DNA of 64,000 nt, from contig NC_134436.1 in the NCBI RefSeq assembly GCF_030867145.1, forward strand, positions 4,278,001 through 4,342,000, in the 5' to 3' direction. The notes under the pieces were generated by a model. It worked only from the letters and a program-made list of their open reading frames with translations. It was not told the origin of the DNA and did not search any database. The position numbers and the translations under genes were made by a program. The DNA is from Opisthocomus hoazin (taxonomy: Eukaryota; Chordata; Aves; Opisthocomiformes; Opisthocomidae). The stretch's first letter is position 1. Every line of letters begins with the position of its first letter. Shown piece after piece: positions 38,901 to 51,372 of the stretch.

Positions 38901-41900
38901 CCTGTTTCCTGTTGGTAGTATTTATGTATTTGTGATTGTACAGCCTTTCAAAGGAGCAACCATTAACCTGTTTCATTACCACTCCATATCCCAGCTGGTT
39001 TTACCCACATCCTAATCACATTCCCTAGAAACTTCTGCCCAACTTACTACTGCAGTGAAGGGCAAAAGACCCAGGGCAGACCATCGGTTTTCAAGGACAG
39101 CTTCCTTAAAACACAAGAAGGTGCCATTCCAAAGCACGGGAAGTCAAACAGGCATGGCAGAAAACAACATGAATAAGCACCAATTTCTTGACTAAGCTCA
39201 AAAGCAAAAAGGAGTTACACAGTGGAAGTGGTGATAGACTGCTCGAAAAGAATATAGAGACCTGACTTGACTGTGCTGAGGTCAAGGTAGTGTAGCTGAA
39301 GCTGAGCTGCAGTGGGAACCAGTGACTGTTATCACAGCAACTGCAAAGCTTCTAGAAGTGGACTGACACAAAAAGAAGGGTAAGGAAAATAGGAGCCCAC
39401 TGCTCAGTGGGGCAAGTGGTGTAATGACAAATGACATGTCAAAAGGTTTCCTATTCCAAGTAAGACAGATTAAACTCATATTTTACTTTAAAAACCAATG
39501 GTGTAAGTGCAGGATTTAAGAACCTCATGTTTGCTGTCTGACTGAAAACAGATCACACATGTTCCTAATATAAGCAAAAAGTAGTGTGTTTTCTATTGCC
39601 AGAAAGCACCATTTCTGGTTAAAGTCTGACTGTTTACAGTGGCTGGTGGATAGGTGCAATAGGAAAGATAATATATAACACATCACATGAATGTTTTATC
39701 TTCAGAAAAATCATAATTTCAGTATATACAATGGCAGAGAGTGAAGTAGCTGGGTACAGCTGTTACTAAGGCCAGCATCTGGCCCTGCAGATGGATCTTC
39801 ATTAACACTTCAGCTAACGTTTGTGATACCAAACAGACAGAGCAGACCTGGCTCTGCAGCTCTCAAAGGAAAAAAAAAAGTAAATATAACCAGGAGATCA
39901 GCAGGATATCTGCTCTTCAGAAGATAATTGGAATTGAAAAACAGTATTTTCAAAATGACAAAACAAACAAAAAAAACCCCACAGCAACTTATTCTACTTA
40001 ATACATATGTATGTAGTCCCTGAGGGATAGCACAGAGATCAGTCTGCCTTTTGTAAGAATCCTGTGGGAAACAGACTCACAGGAAGCAACATCTGATGCT
40101 CACAGATATCTTGACGAGAAGGAAAGAGACGTGTGTTTGTTTCCAGAGGTATGGAGTTTGAACTTTGTTTCATCCTTGTTATTTCATTAACTTCTGTGAA
40201 CATCTCTAGTTCTCTTTATCTCTACTAGGGGCATAAAGCAGAGTAAAAGCTGAATTAGTTTCATTATATTGTTTAAAAATGTAATTTCTGGGGAATCAGA
40301 GTGTTAATCAAAAGATTAGATGATTTGGAAAGCTAGTAGTTACATGCTATTAGGGAATCAAGTGTGGAGAGGCTGAATACAGAATACATGATATATGACC
40401 TGGAGCATGTTAGATACCAATGGATATATTTCACAGATGCAAGATGAATTTTGTGATCATCTAATCTGCTCTGTGCATGGCATACACCATGTGTTTGTAT
40501 GCACTGCTCCCTGCAAGAAGACCACTGACTTGTGACAATTACAAACTATCTTTAGAAAGACCATACCTATTGTCTTGAAGATATCAAATGAGAGGTAAAA
40601 CAGCATATGCCTTGGCCACATCCTCTTGATGTTAGAAATTGTACTTTATTCCCTGTTTTCCTTTCTTTAAACTTCTGGATCGTAACAGGGACATGTCAGA
40701 TGTCCTTGACAGGTTAAAGAGCCATCTAATAGGTATCAGTTCAGCAGAGTCTGATCACACCACCTATAACTTCATATGGTTAGTTGGAGACTGGAGTTCT
40801 TCCAGTCTCTGTGCCCTGTTCTCTAGACTAGTCATATATGAACTACCAACAGTTTTGAAGTGCACACATGTAGGTTGTGTTACAATGCTTTCTCTCAAAG
40901 AAATGCTGTATTTCTATTCAGTGTTCTCTAGTAATCCACATGTTGTGTTAGCCTTCCCAGTGGTGTTCAAGGAATTGCTTATAGAAATTTTCAGCCTGTC
41001 CAGAGCCAGTGGCTTCTGGAGCACTGTCCAGAGACCAGTCTCTGCATATGATTCTTTGTTCCTGCAGGAATGACATTGTGTTTTAGTGTATTAAAGAGTG
41101 CCTAGGTGTGCCACATCAAGCATTCCACAGCTCTGTGAACTACTCATTGGCTTTCTTGTTTATTAACATCCCAATATTAATATAATCTGAAAACTTTCCA
41201 AGAATAAATGTTTGTTTGTGCTATCATTAGATCTCGAAATCCTTGCAGAGGAAGATTATAGCTATACAAAAGCACAGGAGTGAGTCTTTATAGGATATTA
41301 CTAGTCTAATTGCAATTATTTGATGTACCCATAGTAACTGCAGTGAAACTATCAACTTGAAAAATTCAGTTCAGTATGTGCCACTCATTTTCCCTGGTGC
41401 TCTTGGTTTTACTTTTTTATCTGATTGTTAGAGGCATAAAGCCAGAAGTCTTACAAAAGTCTAATTATTTTATATCAGCAGTACAGTGTCTGTTGTCATT
41501 CGTATTTGTAAACTTGTCAGAGAAAGATATCAAATCTCTTTCACATAATCTGCTTTCCATTAAGTTGCACACTCCTCATTAGACTGGTGATGAGAGTTTA
41601 AGCCGTTGCTGCACAATGAGATGAGTATCTAGAAGTAAGTAGTAAATAAGATATGACACGGTAGGAATCAGGAGGTTGACTTGTTCACTTCTTCTGTTTC
41701 CTGGTGAAAGCACTGCTTTCCCCTTGCTTGCCACTTTTGCTACATGTTTACCCTTGTGTCCCGGTCCAGTAACTGTGTTTTAGAAACAGCAGGTCAGAGT
41801 CCTTTAACTGCTGGTTGGCATCCAGTACCATATGCGGCTGGGATACCCACAGAAGACTAGAAGATGTAACCCTGGCTTTATTGGGGACCCATATCCTTCT

Positions 41901-44377
41901 GGCACTGAAGACAAGGCCAGGCATCCTACATGCTGTGTGTACATACACTAGGTAACATCGTGCTGTATTTCATCTTGAGTAGCACTAAGCACCTCTGTTT
42001 AAACACTGAATGTCACTTAGTGTGCTCATTCTGTCCTGTAAATATGCCCCAGCAGTACCTTCAAGATCCGGATCATTGTCCTGGCATGTTGGAGGTGCCA
42101 TTTTGGAGATGACTGGACTCACAGCTTCCACCAAGCGATCCTCTCCTGCCCTTCTGATGACCTGGCAGCACGCACATGGAATGGACACTGACATGGGACC
42201 CTTTAGGGAGGGTGGAAGGTCATATCAGCCAAGACTCTTGATGTGCTTTCTATGCAGGATCCCATTTAGAAATCCAGCTCTGATGAGGCAATCCCATAAT
42301 ACTTGTAATAGAGGATCTCCCAGCACTGGAAGAAAGGCAGAAGCAGAGCAATGGCAAATTTATTTCCAAATCTCTGAGTAGGGATTACAGGGATCCATGA
42401 CAAAAGCCAGGAAATCTCTAAGGCACTGACAGGACAAGAGCAGTAGAGGCAAGGTCAGGGTGGTCCTCAGCATTGACCTAGCCACCACCTAAATATTTAA
42501 AGATTATTGATAAGTATTTCGTGGAGCAGCAAGTGAAGGAACCCACAGTACGCAGTGCTCTTGCTGTGTAATATGTGATCTTTATCAGCATGACTGTCTT
42601 AACCACTTTCAAGCATATTTTTCCAAAGAATGATGACAATTTTTGGCCTAACCATTGAACTATCAAGTTTAAACTGCCATTTACTTCTATATCAACTTGT
42701 GAAATAATACATTACATGGTCATGACAGTTGAATGTCTGTGAAATTCAGCCTTCGGCAATGTTCAGATGCTTAATTACAAAGTTAGGCACCAAATTGTAG
42801 TCTGTTATCTAATTTGGTTAAATATTTGGTTAAATATCTTGCCCCTCAACAGCCATTGCAACTGTTGTGAAGAACAGGACACTTACAATCATATGTCCTT
42901 GAAGAGGAATTTTAGAGGCCTTGTTCCAAATATCGCTCGCACAAACAAAATCTGTGAATTTCTGTCTTACTTTTTTTCTGGCAAAGAGTTATCTATAGGT
43001 AAGGTAGTGACTGATATTGAAATGTACAGTAGTTTCCCTTCATTTTCTTTCAGAGAGTTTTCCTGTGTTCTGTCTTCTCCATTGACTTAGATACCAAAAT
43101 TAACAAGAAAATAGATAAACAAAGTCCTAAGAAGCTAAAGGGTCCTTACGATTTAGGAATTACTAGCTCATTAAAGAATGGCAGATCCAGTTTCCCTGTA
43201 AAAAGAATATGTTTTCTGCTCTGGTTATAGGATAAGTAGATCAATATATTCAAGAAAATTTACAATGTGAATTCAGAAATCTTCAGAATAGTCTTAGGAT
43301 TTTGTTCCCATGGGCCAAGAAACCAGTATTTACAGCCCTCTGAAATGTTCTCAGTGTCTTTCATTGTTTTATTAGTTGACAGAAGAATCACTTTCCAAGC
43401 TCAACCTTATTTTAACTGTGTATAATATCACACATTTTCATTTCAGAGGCAAGTGCAAATGTCTGACCAACAGAAAGGCAGCTCTTTGTTTTTTTCTCTT
43501 CACAATTTGATGTGAAACTTCAAATGACACATCAAAGGACGCATGAAGAACTTTTGTTAGAATTGTATGTTGACTTTTTAAAGAAACTAATTTGACCATT
43601 CATGTGAAGTCTTTATAATTTGAAGATTTGAGTGGATTGGTAGTTATACCAGCTTGTGGGTTTTTTTTTTTTGTTTGGGGCTTTTTTTGGGAGAAAAAGT
43701 TTTCTGATTTCACCTTTTACTGTCAGCTCACAGCAGTTTACTCCCAGAGGAAGCTTTAGGGTTTTGATTGATTCAGCTATGATAGCACAGTTCTGACACT
43801 CTCTTACATTTCCTTCTTACTTCTCTTGAGGACCCATTGCTTGTTATCTGCCTGGCATTTGTAAGTGTCTTCGCCGGACAACATTTCATTAAATCTCTTA
43901 ATCATCATCTTAGTATAAACCAAAGCTCTCTTTAAAGCTCTAGAAGCTTTGGAAATATTCTACAATGCATTGCAGAAGGAATGCATTGCATGATGCATCT
44001 TACATTCAGGGAGTCTTTAAGTAGACTGTATTTACTAGTATTAGCCTTTTTGTGAAGGGGTCATGGTGGCTTATGTATCTCTCACTAAAATTTATGTCCA
44101 GTGTCATGCTAACTGCTCCTATATGCTGTACCCACTATGTGCATTGTGGTAGTATTACAGCAAGATTTCAAACTACTGGCAAACTTGACAACAGATGGAT
44201 AGTTTCTATGTAACAGCAGAAAGCAGTAATATGTTTCAGAATCTGATATCTTTTTCCTAAAACAAATATCTGTTCTAAGAAACATTGTAAGTCAGAAGTT
44301 GCCTAACAAGGGCTGCCAATATTAATAGATCTGCATGATTATTTCATGTTCCTCAGAATTTCTTACTTTTCACCTCA
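32921..44377. other. intergenic spacer, no gene seen
   Basis: AT-rich spacer. The longest frame, 40639-41073, has no domain I recognise and its composition matches its surroundings. Short homopolymer T/A runs occur (for example near 38445 and 43660). The stretches at about 35800-36600 and 41750-42400 are somewhat richer in GC and may be old repeats I cannot name. Confidence 0.55.
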
Positions 44378-44382
44378 ACTAC

Positions 44383-45529
44383 TGTTATGGGTTTGCATGG
44401 CAAGGTTTTGTTAGCAGGGGAGCTGTAGCGGTGGCTTCTGTGAGAAGCTGCAAGAAGCTTCCCCCATGTCTGATCAAGCCAGTGCCAGCCGGCTCTAAGA
44501 TGGACCTGCCGCTGCCCAAGGCCAAGCCAATCAGTGACAGTGGTAGCGCCTCTGTGATAACATATTTAAGAAGGGGAAGAAAACAAACCTGCGGTAAAAC
44601 GGCAGTGAGGAGAGAGGAGTGAGAGAATGTGAAAGAAACAACTCTGTAGACACGAAGGTCAGTGATGAAGGAGGGGGGAGGAGGTGCTCGAGATACCAGA
44701 GCAGAGAGTCTTCCCTTGCAACTTGTGCTGAAGACCAAGGTGAGGCAGGTTGTCCTCCTGCGATCCATGGAGGTCCACGGTGGAGCAGATGTGCACCTGT
44801 ATAGCCCATGGAAGGGACCCCAGGCTGGAGCAGGTGGATGCCTGAAGAAAGCTGTGACACCGTGGGGAGCCCATGCTGGAGCAGGCTTCTGCCAGGACCT
44901 GTGGACCCGTGGAGAGAGGAGCCCACACTGCAGCAGGTTTGTTGGCAGGGCTTGCGACGCCATGTGGACCCATGCTGCAGCAGCCTGTTTCTGAAGGACT
45001 GCACCCCATGGGAGGGACTCATGCTGGGGCAGTTCGTGAAGAGCTGCAGCCTGTGGGAATGACTTACATTGGAGAAGTTTGTGGAGAACTGTTTCCCGTG
45101 AGAGGGACCTCACTTTGGAGCAGGGGAAGAGCGTGAAGAGTCTTCCCCCTGAGGGACAAGGAGCGACAATGTGTGATGAACTGACCATAACCCCCATTCC
45201 CTGTCCCCCTGCGCCACTCAGGGGGAGGAGGTAGAGAAATGGGAGTGAAGCTGAGCCCAGGAAGAAGGGAGAGGTGGGGGGAAGGTGTTTTAAGATCTGG
45301 ATTTATTTCTCACTACCCTACTCTGATTTGATTGGCGATGAATTAAACTTCCTTTTCTCACCAAGTTCAGTCTATTTTGTCCGTGACAGTAACTGGTGAG
45401 TGATCTCTCCCTGTCCTTATCTTGACCTTCGAGCCTTTCATCATATTTCCTCTCCCATGTCCAGGAGGAGGGGGAGTGAGAGAGCAGTTTTTGTGGGCAC
45501 CTGGCATTTATCCAGGTCAAACCAAAATA
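44383..45529 (+). mobile_element. solo LTR of an avian endogenous retrovirus (ERVL-like)
   Basis: The element begins TGTTATGGGTTTGC and is bracketed by a 5-bp direct repeat ACTAC (44378-44382 and 45530-45534), the expected target-site duplication for ERVL-type insertions. Its last bases read TA where CA is usual. A CCAAT box lies in AGCCAATCAG at 44526-44535, a TATA-like ATATTTAAG at 44572-44580 and an ATTAAA polyadenylation word at 45342-45347, so the U3-R-U5 order is on the plus strand. No gag, pol or env sequence is next to it, so it is a solo LTR left after recombination. U3/R holds a seven-copy minisatellite. The class is inferred from the duplication length and general resemblance to passerine LTRs. 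Confidence 0.85.
44781..45115 (+). repeat. minisatellite inside the LTR, about 7 x 48 bp
   Basis: Diverged tandem units each open with TGGAGCAG or a close variant (TGCAGCAG, TGGGGCAG, TGGAGAAG), with starts near 44781, 44826, 44877, 44929, 44976, 45025 and 45070. Units share a central CC(C/A)(A/G)TGG-AG-GG-C pattern. The array explains the long open frames on both strands here. Confidence 0.8.
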
Positions 45530-45534
45530 ACTAC

Positions 45535-46510
45535 AAACAAGCCTATATTTTTGTTAATTTGAAAGACGGTAAATTAGTTTCCCAGTCTTATCACATAGCT
45601 ACTGCTCTAATGCATCTTTTATTATTGGTACTAGACATCACTGTTCTTCTCCTTTGTGACATCCTGGAACACATCGGATATTTCATGGTGGAAGCTGTAT
45701 TTTCAGCCAGTTGTGTCTCACTGTTCCAAACTTGGAGAGCATTTGAGCCATCAGTGAGGTAAGAAGGAGAGGAAGCAAGTCAAAAATCTCAGATTCTCAG
45801 AGGCAACATCAAATGTCTTGTCTGAAGTCTACATAAATTAAAATATTATTATTGTATTTGCCTTTTGTTTTTTTACTGTAGTTCACCTTTAGGTAACACT
45901 GCCTTGAAAAAAAAATTTTGCTGTATCCTAGTGATGCTAGAACTCAATAGTCTGTACAGTTCAACATCTATCTTGATTTTTCTGAAGTTTTGCTCATGAG
46001 GCATGTGTGTAAATAAGTGAAGGTTACGTACAAAACAAGAATCACTGCACAGGTTTACTCTGTTCATCTTAAAGGTTTTGCGAAATAGTTTCGCTGATGT
46101 CTTTTTGTTATGTGCATTTAGTGGGAAGTGTCAATAAACAAAGAGACTGGATAGCTAGGATTCTTTTGGTTTAGCATTTTTGTGCAAAAGTAACTCAGAC
46201 TCCATCTACTGAACAACGATGTTAATGAACATTTATCTGTTCCTGTCACTGTATCCAACACCCCAGTTTTACCCTCAGAATGGCTGATGATTGTGTATTG
46301 GGCATAGAGATTTTTTTTTCCTGTATGTTTGAAATGACAGACATTTAAACTTCAGTTTGAGATTTAAAAGTTCAACTTAAGGGACACACTTCTTTTTCAC
46401 ACAGGCAGCCCGCATTAATTCTTAACCTCTCTCAGAGTCACCCATGACTTTTTACTAGGTTTGGGCTTTCTAAGAGTATTTCTTTCTTTAACTACCTTGA
46501 TTAATGTATA
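45535..46510. other. intergenic spacer, nothing recognised
   Basis: Ordinary AT-rich spacer between the solo LTR and a CR1 tail; no gene or repeat recognised. Confidence 0.6.
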
Positions 46511-46800
46511 GAATCACAGAATCATAGAAAGGTAAGGGTTGGGAGGGACCTTGAAGATCATCTGGTTCCAACCCCACTGCCATGAGCAGGGACATCTTCC
46601 ACTAGACCAGGCTGCTCAGAGCTCCATCCAGCCTGGCCTTGAACATTTCTAGGGAGGTGGCATCCACAACTTCTCTGGGCAACCTGTTCCAGTGTTTCAC
46701 CACCCTCATTGTGAAGAATTTCTTCCTAATATCTAATCTAAATCTGCCCTCTTTTAGTTTAAAGTGGTTCCCGCTTGTCCTATCACTACACACCCTTGTG
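46511..46800 (-). mobile_element. CR1 LINE 3' end, minus orientation
   Basis: The block starts with GAATCACAGAATCATAGAA, the reverse complement of the CR1 3' tail. It continues through GTTGGGAGGGACCTTGAAGA, CATCTGGTTCCAACC and GTTCCAGTGTTTCACCACCC, all typical of CR1. It is 5'-truncated to about 290 bases, the usual outcome for CR1, and better preserved than the copy at 31140. Confidence 0.95.
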
Positions 46801-48698
46801 TGTATATCGAGAAAGAGAATGATGCAGATGAAAGAAATAAAATGAGGACGCAAATACATACTGATTTAGTTGTTAACTACCACCTGCTAGTGAACAACAA
46901 TGCATGTTTTCAGAGGAAGGCTAAGAATCACTCCAGTCTCACGCCAAAGTTCCTATCATCTAATACCCAGAGGTGAGTCTGAACACTTTTAGACAGAGTT
47001 TAACTTTGAAACATTAAACATAGAATGGTATTAGATAAAAAGGAGATCATACAATATTCTTCTCCATTTAAAGTTTTAAAAGAAAGCACTGGACTTTGCA
47101 TAGCAGCACTGCATTTTGCACAAAATCTGTCCTTGAAATGCCAAGTGAACAAAATCACTTCTGGAAGACAGACATGGGATCACAAACTTCTGGACCCCAC
47201 TTAAAAAAGGAAAAAAACAAGTTGCTTGGTAATGTTGGGACACATCCACATATGTAGAAGCAGATTTCTGTAGGTTTACAGAACTCTACCATGAAAGAAC
47301 TAATGCTCTTCAGCAGTGTATCTCCAAGTTCAGAAGACAAGGAGCAGGGCTTTCAGGATTACTGTAAGAAATCTGTCTTTAATTTCTAGTTAAGACATAT
47401 TTTAAGTAGTCTCTCATCATCTGGGCCTTTAGGGCTAGTCATAACTACACACATGGTGATCAATGAAGTTGAGTAAAACATACATTTTTCCATACACACA
47501 ATTTTCTTCAAGAGCGGAGATACTATGTACCTGCCTAACTTGACATATAAAAATTCATTTTCCTCTAGCACAATGCAGAACACACGGCCTATTTGCATTT
47601 CAAATATCTTTACCTAACTATACTTGCATTTGCATTTGCAAGTCTAGAGGACTAAACTGTACAGCCCAAGGACTAGAGGACTAAAACTGTACAGCCCAAG
47701 TAAACAATAAACTGATCTTCAGCAGAAATAAAGTAGTACTGTGAAGTGCAGGTACAAAAATGTTTTCAACAAAACATTTTTAAAAGAAGAAAAAAAAATG
47801 ATATAAAACCTATATTACCTGTACCTTAAGGATCGAAACAGGAGGTTTACAGTAGTGCATCTTGTTTGCTTCTTGAAAATTAGATCTGCTTACTGTGCCT
47901 TGGCTGAATCTTCTTGAATTTGAATACCTATATATCACTAATATTATTTAAAAATCTTGGCTTAAACTTTTTAGGGTGTATTTTCTTTAATGTATTTTAA
48001 AATAACAAATCAGTCATGGACAAACCTGTGAATTTAAATTCAGGTAAGTGATTAAAAATATTATATATATAATATGAATTCCTGAAAACCATCTCTCTCT
48101 CTAAATAGCTCTCTGTATCCTCTTTCTTTGTCTTCTGTAAAAATTAAAACAGAAGACAGGCATGTAGTAGTGAATGCAGACACAATTCTTTAAGCATGTT
48201 TAAAATGGTATGAATATTTTCTGCATTAGAGGCACTCTGGCATGACAGAGAAGGAAGTTAAGAGATTATTCAGGCGAGTGTCTCCTACAACAATCCCTGA
48301 TTCCCAGGATTTAAACTGGCTGGTGTCCTCACTTGCCCTGTAGTCCCAGTGCTGGGGGGGAATCAGCACACTGCTCAATACTACTGCAATTTCATTTCTG
48401 ATCTGTGGCTAGGGCAGAAAGCCAGCGTTAGGGACCCCAAGGGATAAAACGATCCCCATAGCTGTTCCATGAGCTATATCCCATCCCAAACCCAGCACAG
48501 ACCCAGCCGGATCCCCCCCCCACAATCTCACCACCTCACTGATGACCTGGTAACTCCCTTTTCTCTCCAGCCTCCTGTTTTAAGCTAAAAAGTCTCTCGA
48601 TCTGAGCTTATTTCCCTGGATCTGAGTGTGTGCTCCTTTCCCCGGTGCACCAAGCACCGAGCAGCACAATGGGAGCCAGTTTCTGTGGAAAAGATGTT
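46801..48698. other. intergenic spacer, nothing recognised
   Basis: AT-rich spacer. It contains a 29-bp tandem duplication (47644-47700) next to an octamer-type TTGCATTTGCATTTGCAAG word near 47623-47641, and a short C run near 48513. No gene was recognised. Confidence 0.55.
47644..47700. repeat. 29-bp tandem duplication
   Basis: The unit beginning CTAGAGGACTAAA and ending ACAGCCCAAG occurs twice back to back, differing by a one-base A insertion. Confidence 0.9.
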
Positions 48699-48800
48699 AG
48701 CAGGTAGGTAGGTAATTAGATAGATAGACGGATGAATGTACAGACATAGATGGATAGATGGATGAGCGGATGGATGGGTAGATATATAGAGAGAGATAAT
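48699..48800. repeat. tetranucleotide microsatellite (GATA/GATG-type)
   Basis: An imperfect run of TAGG, TAGA, TGGA and GATG units ending in a GAGAGATA stretch, immediately before the CpG-rich island. Confidence 0.85.
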
Positions 48801-48804
48801 AGAG

Positions 48805-49095
48805 ACCTGCCTCTTTCCGGGGCACGCAATCCCTTGCCCTAGCCGAACACGGGGAGCTGCCGAGCCTGGTTCTTTCCAAGCCGTTTTCTGCCGCTCCTTT
48901 CCATGACTTGCAAATTCGCTGCTCGGTGTTTTCCCTGGTGGCGGCTGCCCTCTGCCGGCGTGAAGTGGGGATTGCAGCAGAATGTCCCCGGCCTGCCGAG
49001 CCAGGGACGGGGTAGCCGGATCCGATCCCGCTGCTTCTGCTCCTCCCTGGCCAGAGCTCCGGGCAGGAGCCGACTTGTTGGTAGACAAAAAACTG
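48805..49095. promoter_or_regulatory. isolated CpG-rich island; candidate HS5-1-type boundary/enhancer
   Basis: This GC- and CpG-rich patch stands out in AT-rich spacer about 39 kb downstream of PCDHA and 8 kb upstream of the next variable exon. Its core carries a CTCF-like site (48945-48958) with a partial second one (TTTCCCTGGTGGCG, 48930-48943) directly beside it, both in minus orientation. Mammalian HS5-1 lies in the same interval and has reverse-oriented CTCF sites. The open frames crossing this block have no domain and are probably by-products of base composition. Confidence 0.45.
48945..48958 (-). promoter_or_regulatory. CTCF-like motif, minus orientation
   Basis: The minus strand reads CCGGCAGAGGGCAG, matching the 14-base CTCF core consensus CCASYAGRKGGCRS at 13 positions (G for A at the third). 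It is the best minus-oriented match I noticed in the spacer. Confidence 0.6.
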
Positions 49096-51372
49096 CGTTG
49101 AAGTGATTCCACCGTGTGCCCAAGTCTGATCAACCTTTTGGTTCAGCTTGAATAAATAGCATATCTTCTAGGTGGCAGTGCTCATGGACAAGTTGTTTCC
49201 CATCAGCCTTCCCCGTAATTGATGGAATCCAGTATCTTTAACACAAAGACAGATTACTTTTATTTTTCTTTCAGATTTATGAATCCTATAGCACAAGAAT
49301 CTTGACATCAGAGGTGTGCTGCACCTGCCCAAGTATAAACTTGTTGGAAAGTATATTAGGTGTCATGCATCTTCAGCAGTACCTGCTAAATGTGTTGCTT
49401 TCATATATGTTTCCTTTATTCACTAGGAACTGTGCGTGCATTGATCTTTAAGTTGCTGTTCAGTTTTTTATTGCCAAGGTGTCCACTCCTTAAGTAAACG
49501 TGATATTGATGTGCATATATGCCTGCTGCCGAAACAGTGAATAAGCCCTTTCTGGATTTCTCACCACAGGATAGATGTTGTCTGTTCTGTAATTCTCCTT
49601 TCTTTCAGAGTTATTTACATGTCATTGGTCAGCAGTACCGAGCATGTCAAAACTTCATCTGACAGAAAGATGGCTTTTCCACAGCTCGGCTTTGATGAGC
49701 TGCAACAGGTATAAAATATGTAAACAGTGAATATACAGGGGTATGTTAGGACATGCAGAGCCGAAACTTCACTACACTGTATAAAAGGTGTCCCAGAAAG
49801 TTCACTGGTCATGCTGTATTTCTGGAAATGGTTTAGTTGTGTCAGAGACAGAGAGTCATCCTAGAGGGTCTCTGGTCTGCAGTTGCTGCTGGACCCATAA
49901 TGTGAGAGGAAGGGACTTGCAGCTGAGGGCAGAGGATGTTAAACAGAGGGCATAAACCCCCTTTGTTTTCCCAGGAATCCTCCCAAAACAGGAAGTCTCT
50001 GCAGCTTCTGTAAAGCATAGGCCAGATTTCTCTTATGCTGGGGTTATACAGCCCTTATCATTTAGCTGGATTTGGTTTACAAACAGTGTTGGCCACTTAG
50101 TTAACCACTGGACTGGTCACTGTATTTTCAGAAGCACTAGACATTAAGTGGGGGGTGGTCCCATCTCTCTGTTTGCCTGTGACATGAGTAAACATGACAA
50201 CTGCCTTGATCTCTCTGTCTCCTTTGAAAGCCCAAGATCAGAAGCTCTGATTTCCTTACAAGCAGTGACCACAGTGTCCGTGAAATTGTGCTTGAATCAT
50301 TTCTCTGTTTACCTCCCTTTTAGGTGGTACTGGGCCAGGTATTTCCACCTTCTCTATAAGTTCATGCCATCCAAGCGTTACAGGACTGGGAACTTGGCTT
50401 GAAGATGGGCCAAGCCTGGCATCAGGACACAAAACTGGGCACTGATATCCTACTTTGTCTGGGCACCACATTCTCTTAAACTGGCTGAGATACTAGGGTT
50501 CCCTTTGGTTTGCTCTTATGTTATGATAATTGTCTTGGTCTCTGAGGGAGAAAGCTGGAAAACAGGTCCTAAGCCAGATACTGAGAATGGGGGAAGGACA
50601 GGCACAAGCCTAAAAGACTGTATCTCCACTTTTCTGCCTCCTACCTAACTGTTTTGCATCTTCCTTCTTTATGTCCATTTTGGCTCCTTTCTGATCCATG
50701 CTTTGACTTCAGACTGCATCTACCGCCCTTCCTGCTTTTCTCCATAATTCCACATCCGCTTTTCCCTCTGGCTGGTTGAACCCCATTCCTTCTACTCATG
50801 TCTGTTCTTATTCTTTTCTTACAGGTGCTACACCAATGAACTCCTCATAAGTTGCTGTCAGAATGGATCCTACATGTATGTCTCTCTTCTTAGCCTCCTT
50901 GATCAGACTTGTTGACCAAAATGGTTCATGCTTGGCCCCTCTTGCATCTTTCCCTCCTCTAGCCATTACCATGCCCTCTCCTGCTCTCCCTTTCTCTTCT
51001 TCACTTCCAAACCTGCTTCTCAGATGAATCCCTGTTTCTTTCTTCAGATAACCAGTTTGAATTTCAAAATTAGTCACTCCAAGGCCAACCTCTCCCCATG
51101 TCCTTTCCTTCCTGGGCTGTCCATTAAAGAGAAAATGAGCTATTTCTGTGCCCAGAACAGCATATGATCTGGCTATTTCTCACTTTCTTATTTTATCACT
51201 CAGCTGTTTTTCTTAAAGCACTTCTAGTCACTATCTTTAGGTAGCCAATTGTAGAAACATTTCTTCGTAAGGTGGAAGTTTCTTGCCCTTGTTCATGAAA
51301 TGCCTATGTGAGACTTCTGTCCCTGAAGTGTCTTTTTTAAGGATATCCAAATGTCACTGAGAAAATAATCTT
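49096..51372. other. intergenic spacer, nothing recognised
   Basis: Mixed-composition spacer, partly pyrimidine-rich on the plus strand around 50600-51100. No convincing gene, exon or named repeat. Confidence 0.5.

Noticed and set aside
40639-41073. Open frame of 144 codons
   Set aside because: No recognisable domain; composition matches the surrounding AT-rich spacer. Could be chance or an unnamed old repeat.
44385-45197. Long minus-strand open frame (270 codons) and several others near 44530-45140
   Set aside because: They lie inside the LTR and its 48-bp minisatellite; the openness comes from GC-rich tandem repeats. No retroviral or cellular domain is visible.
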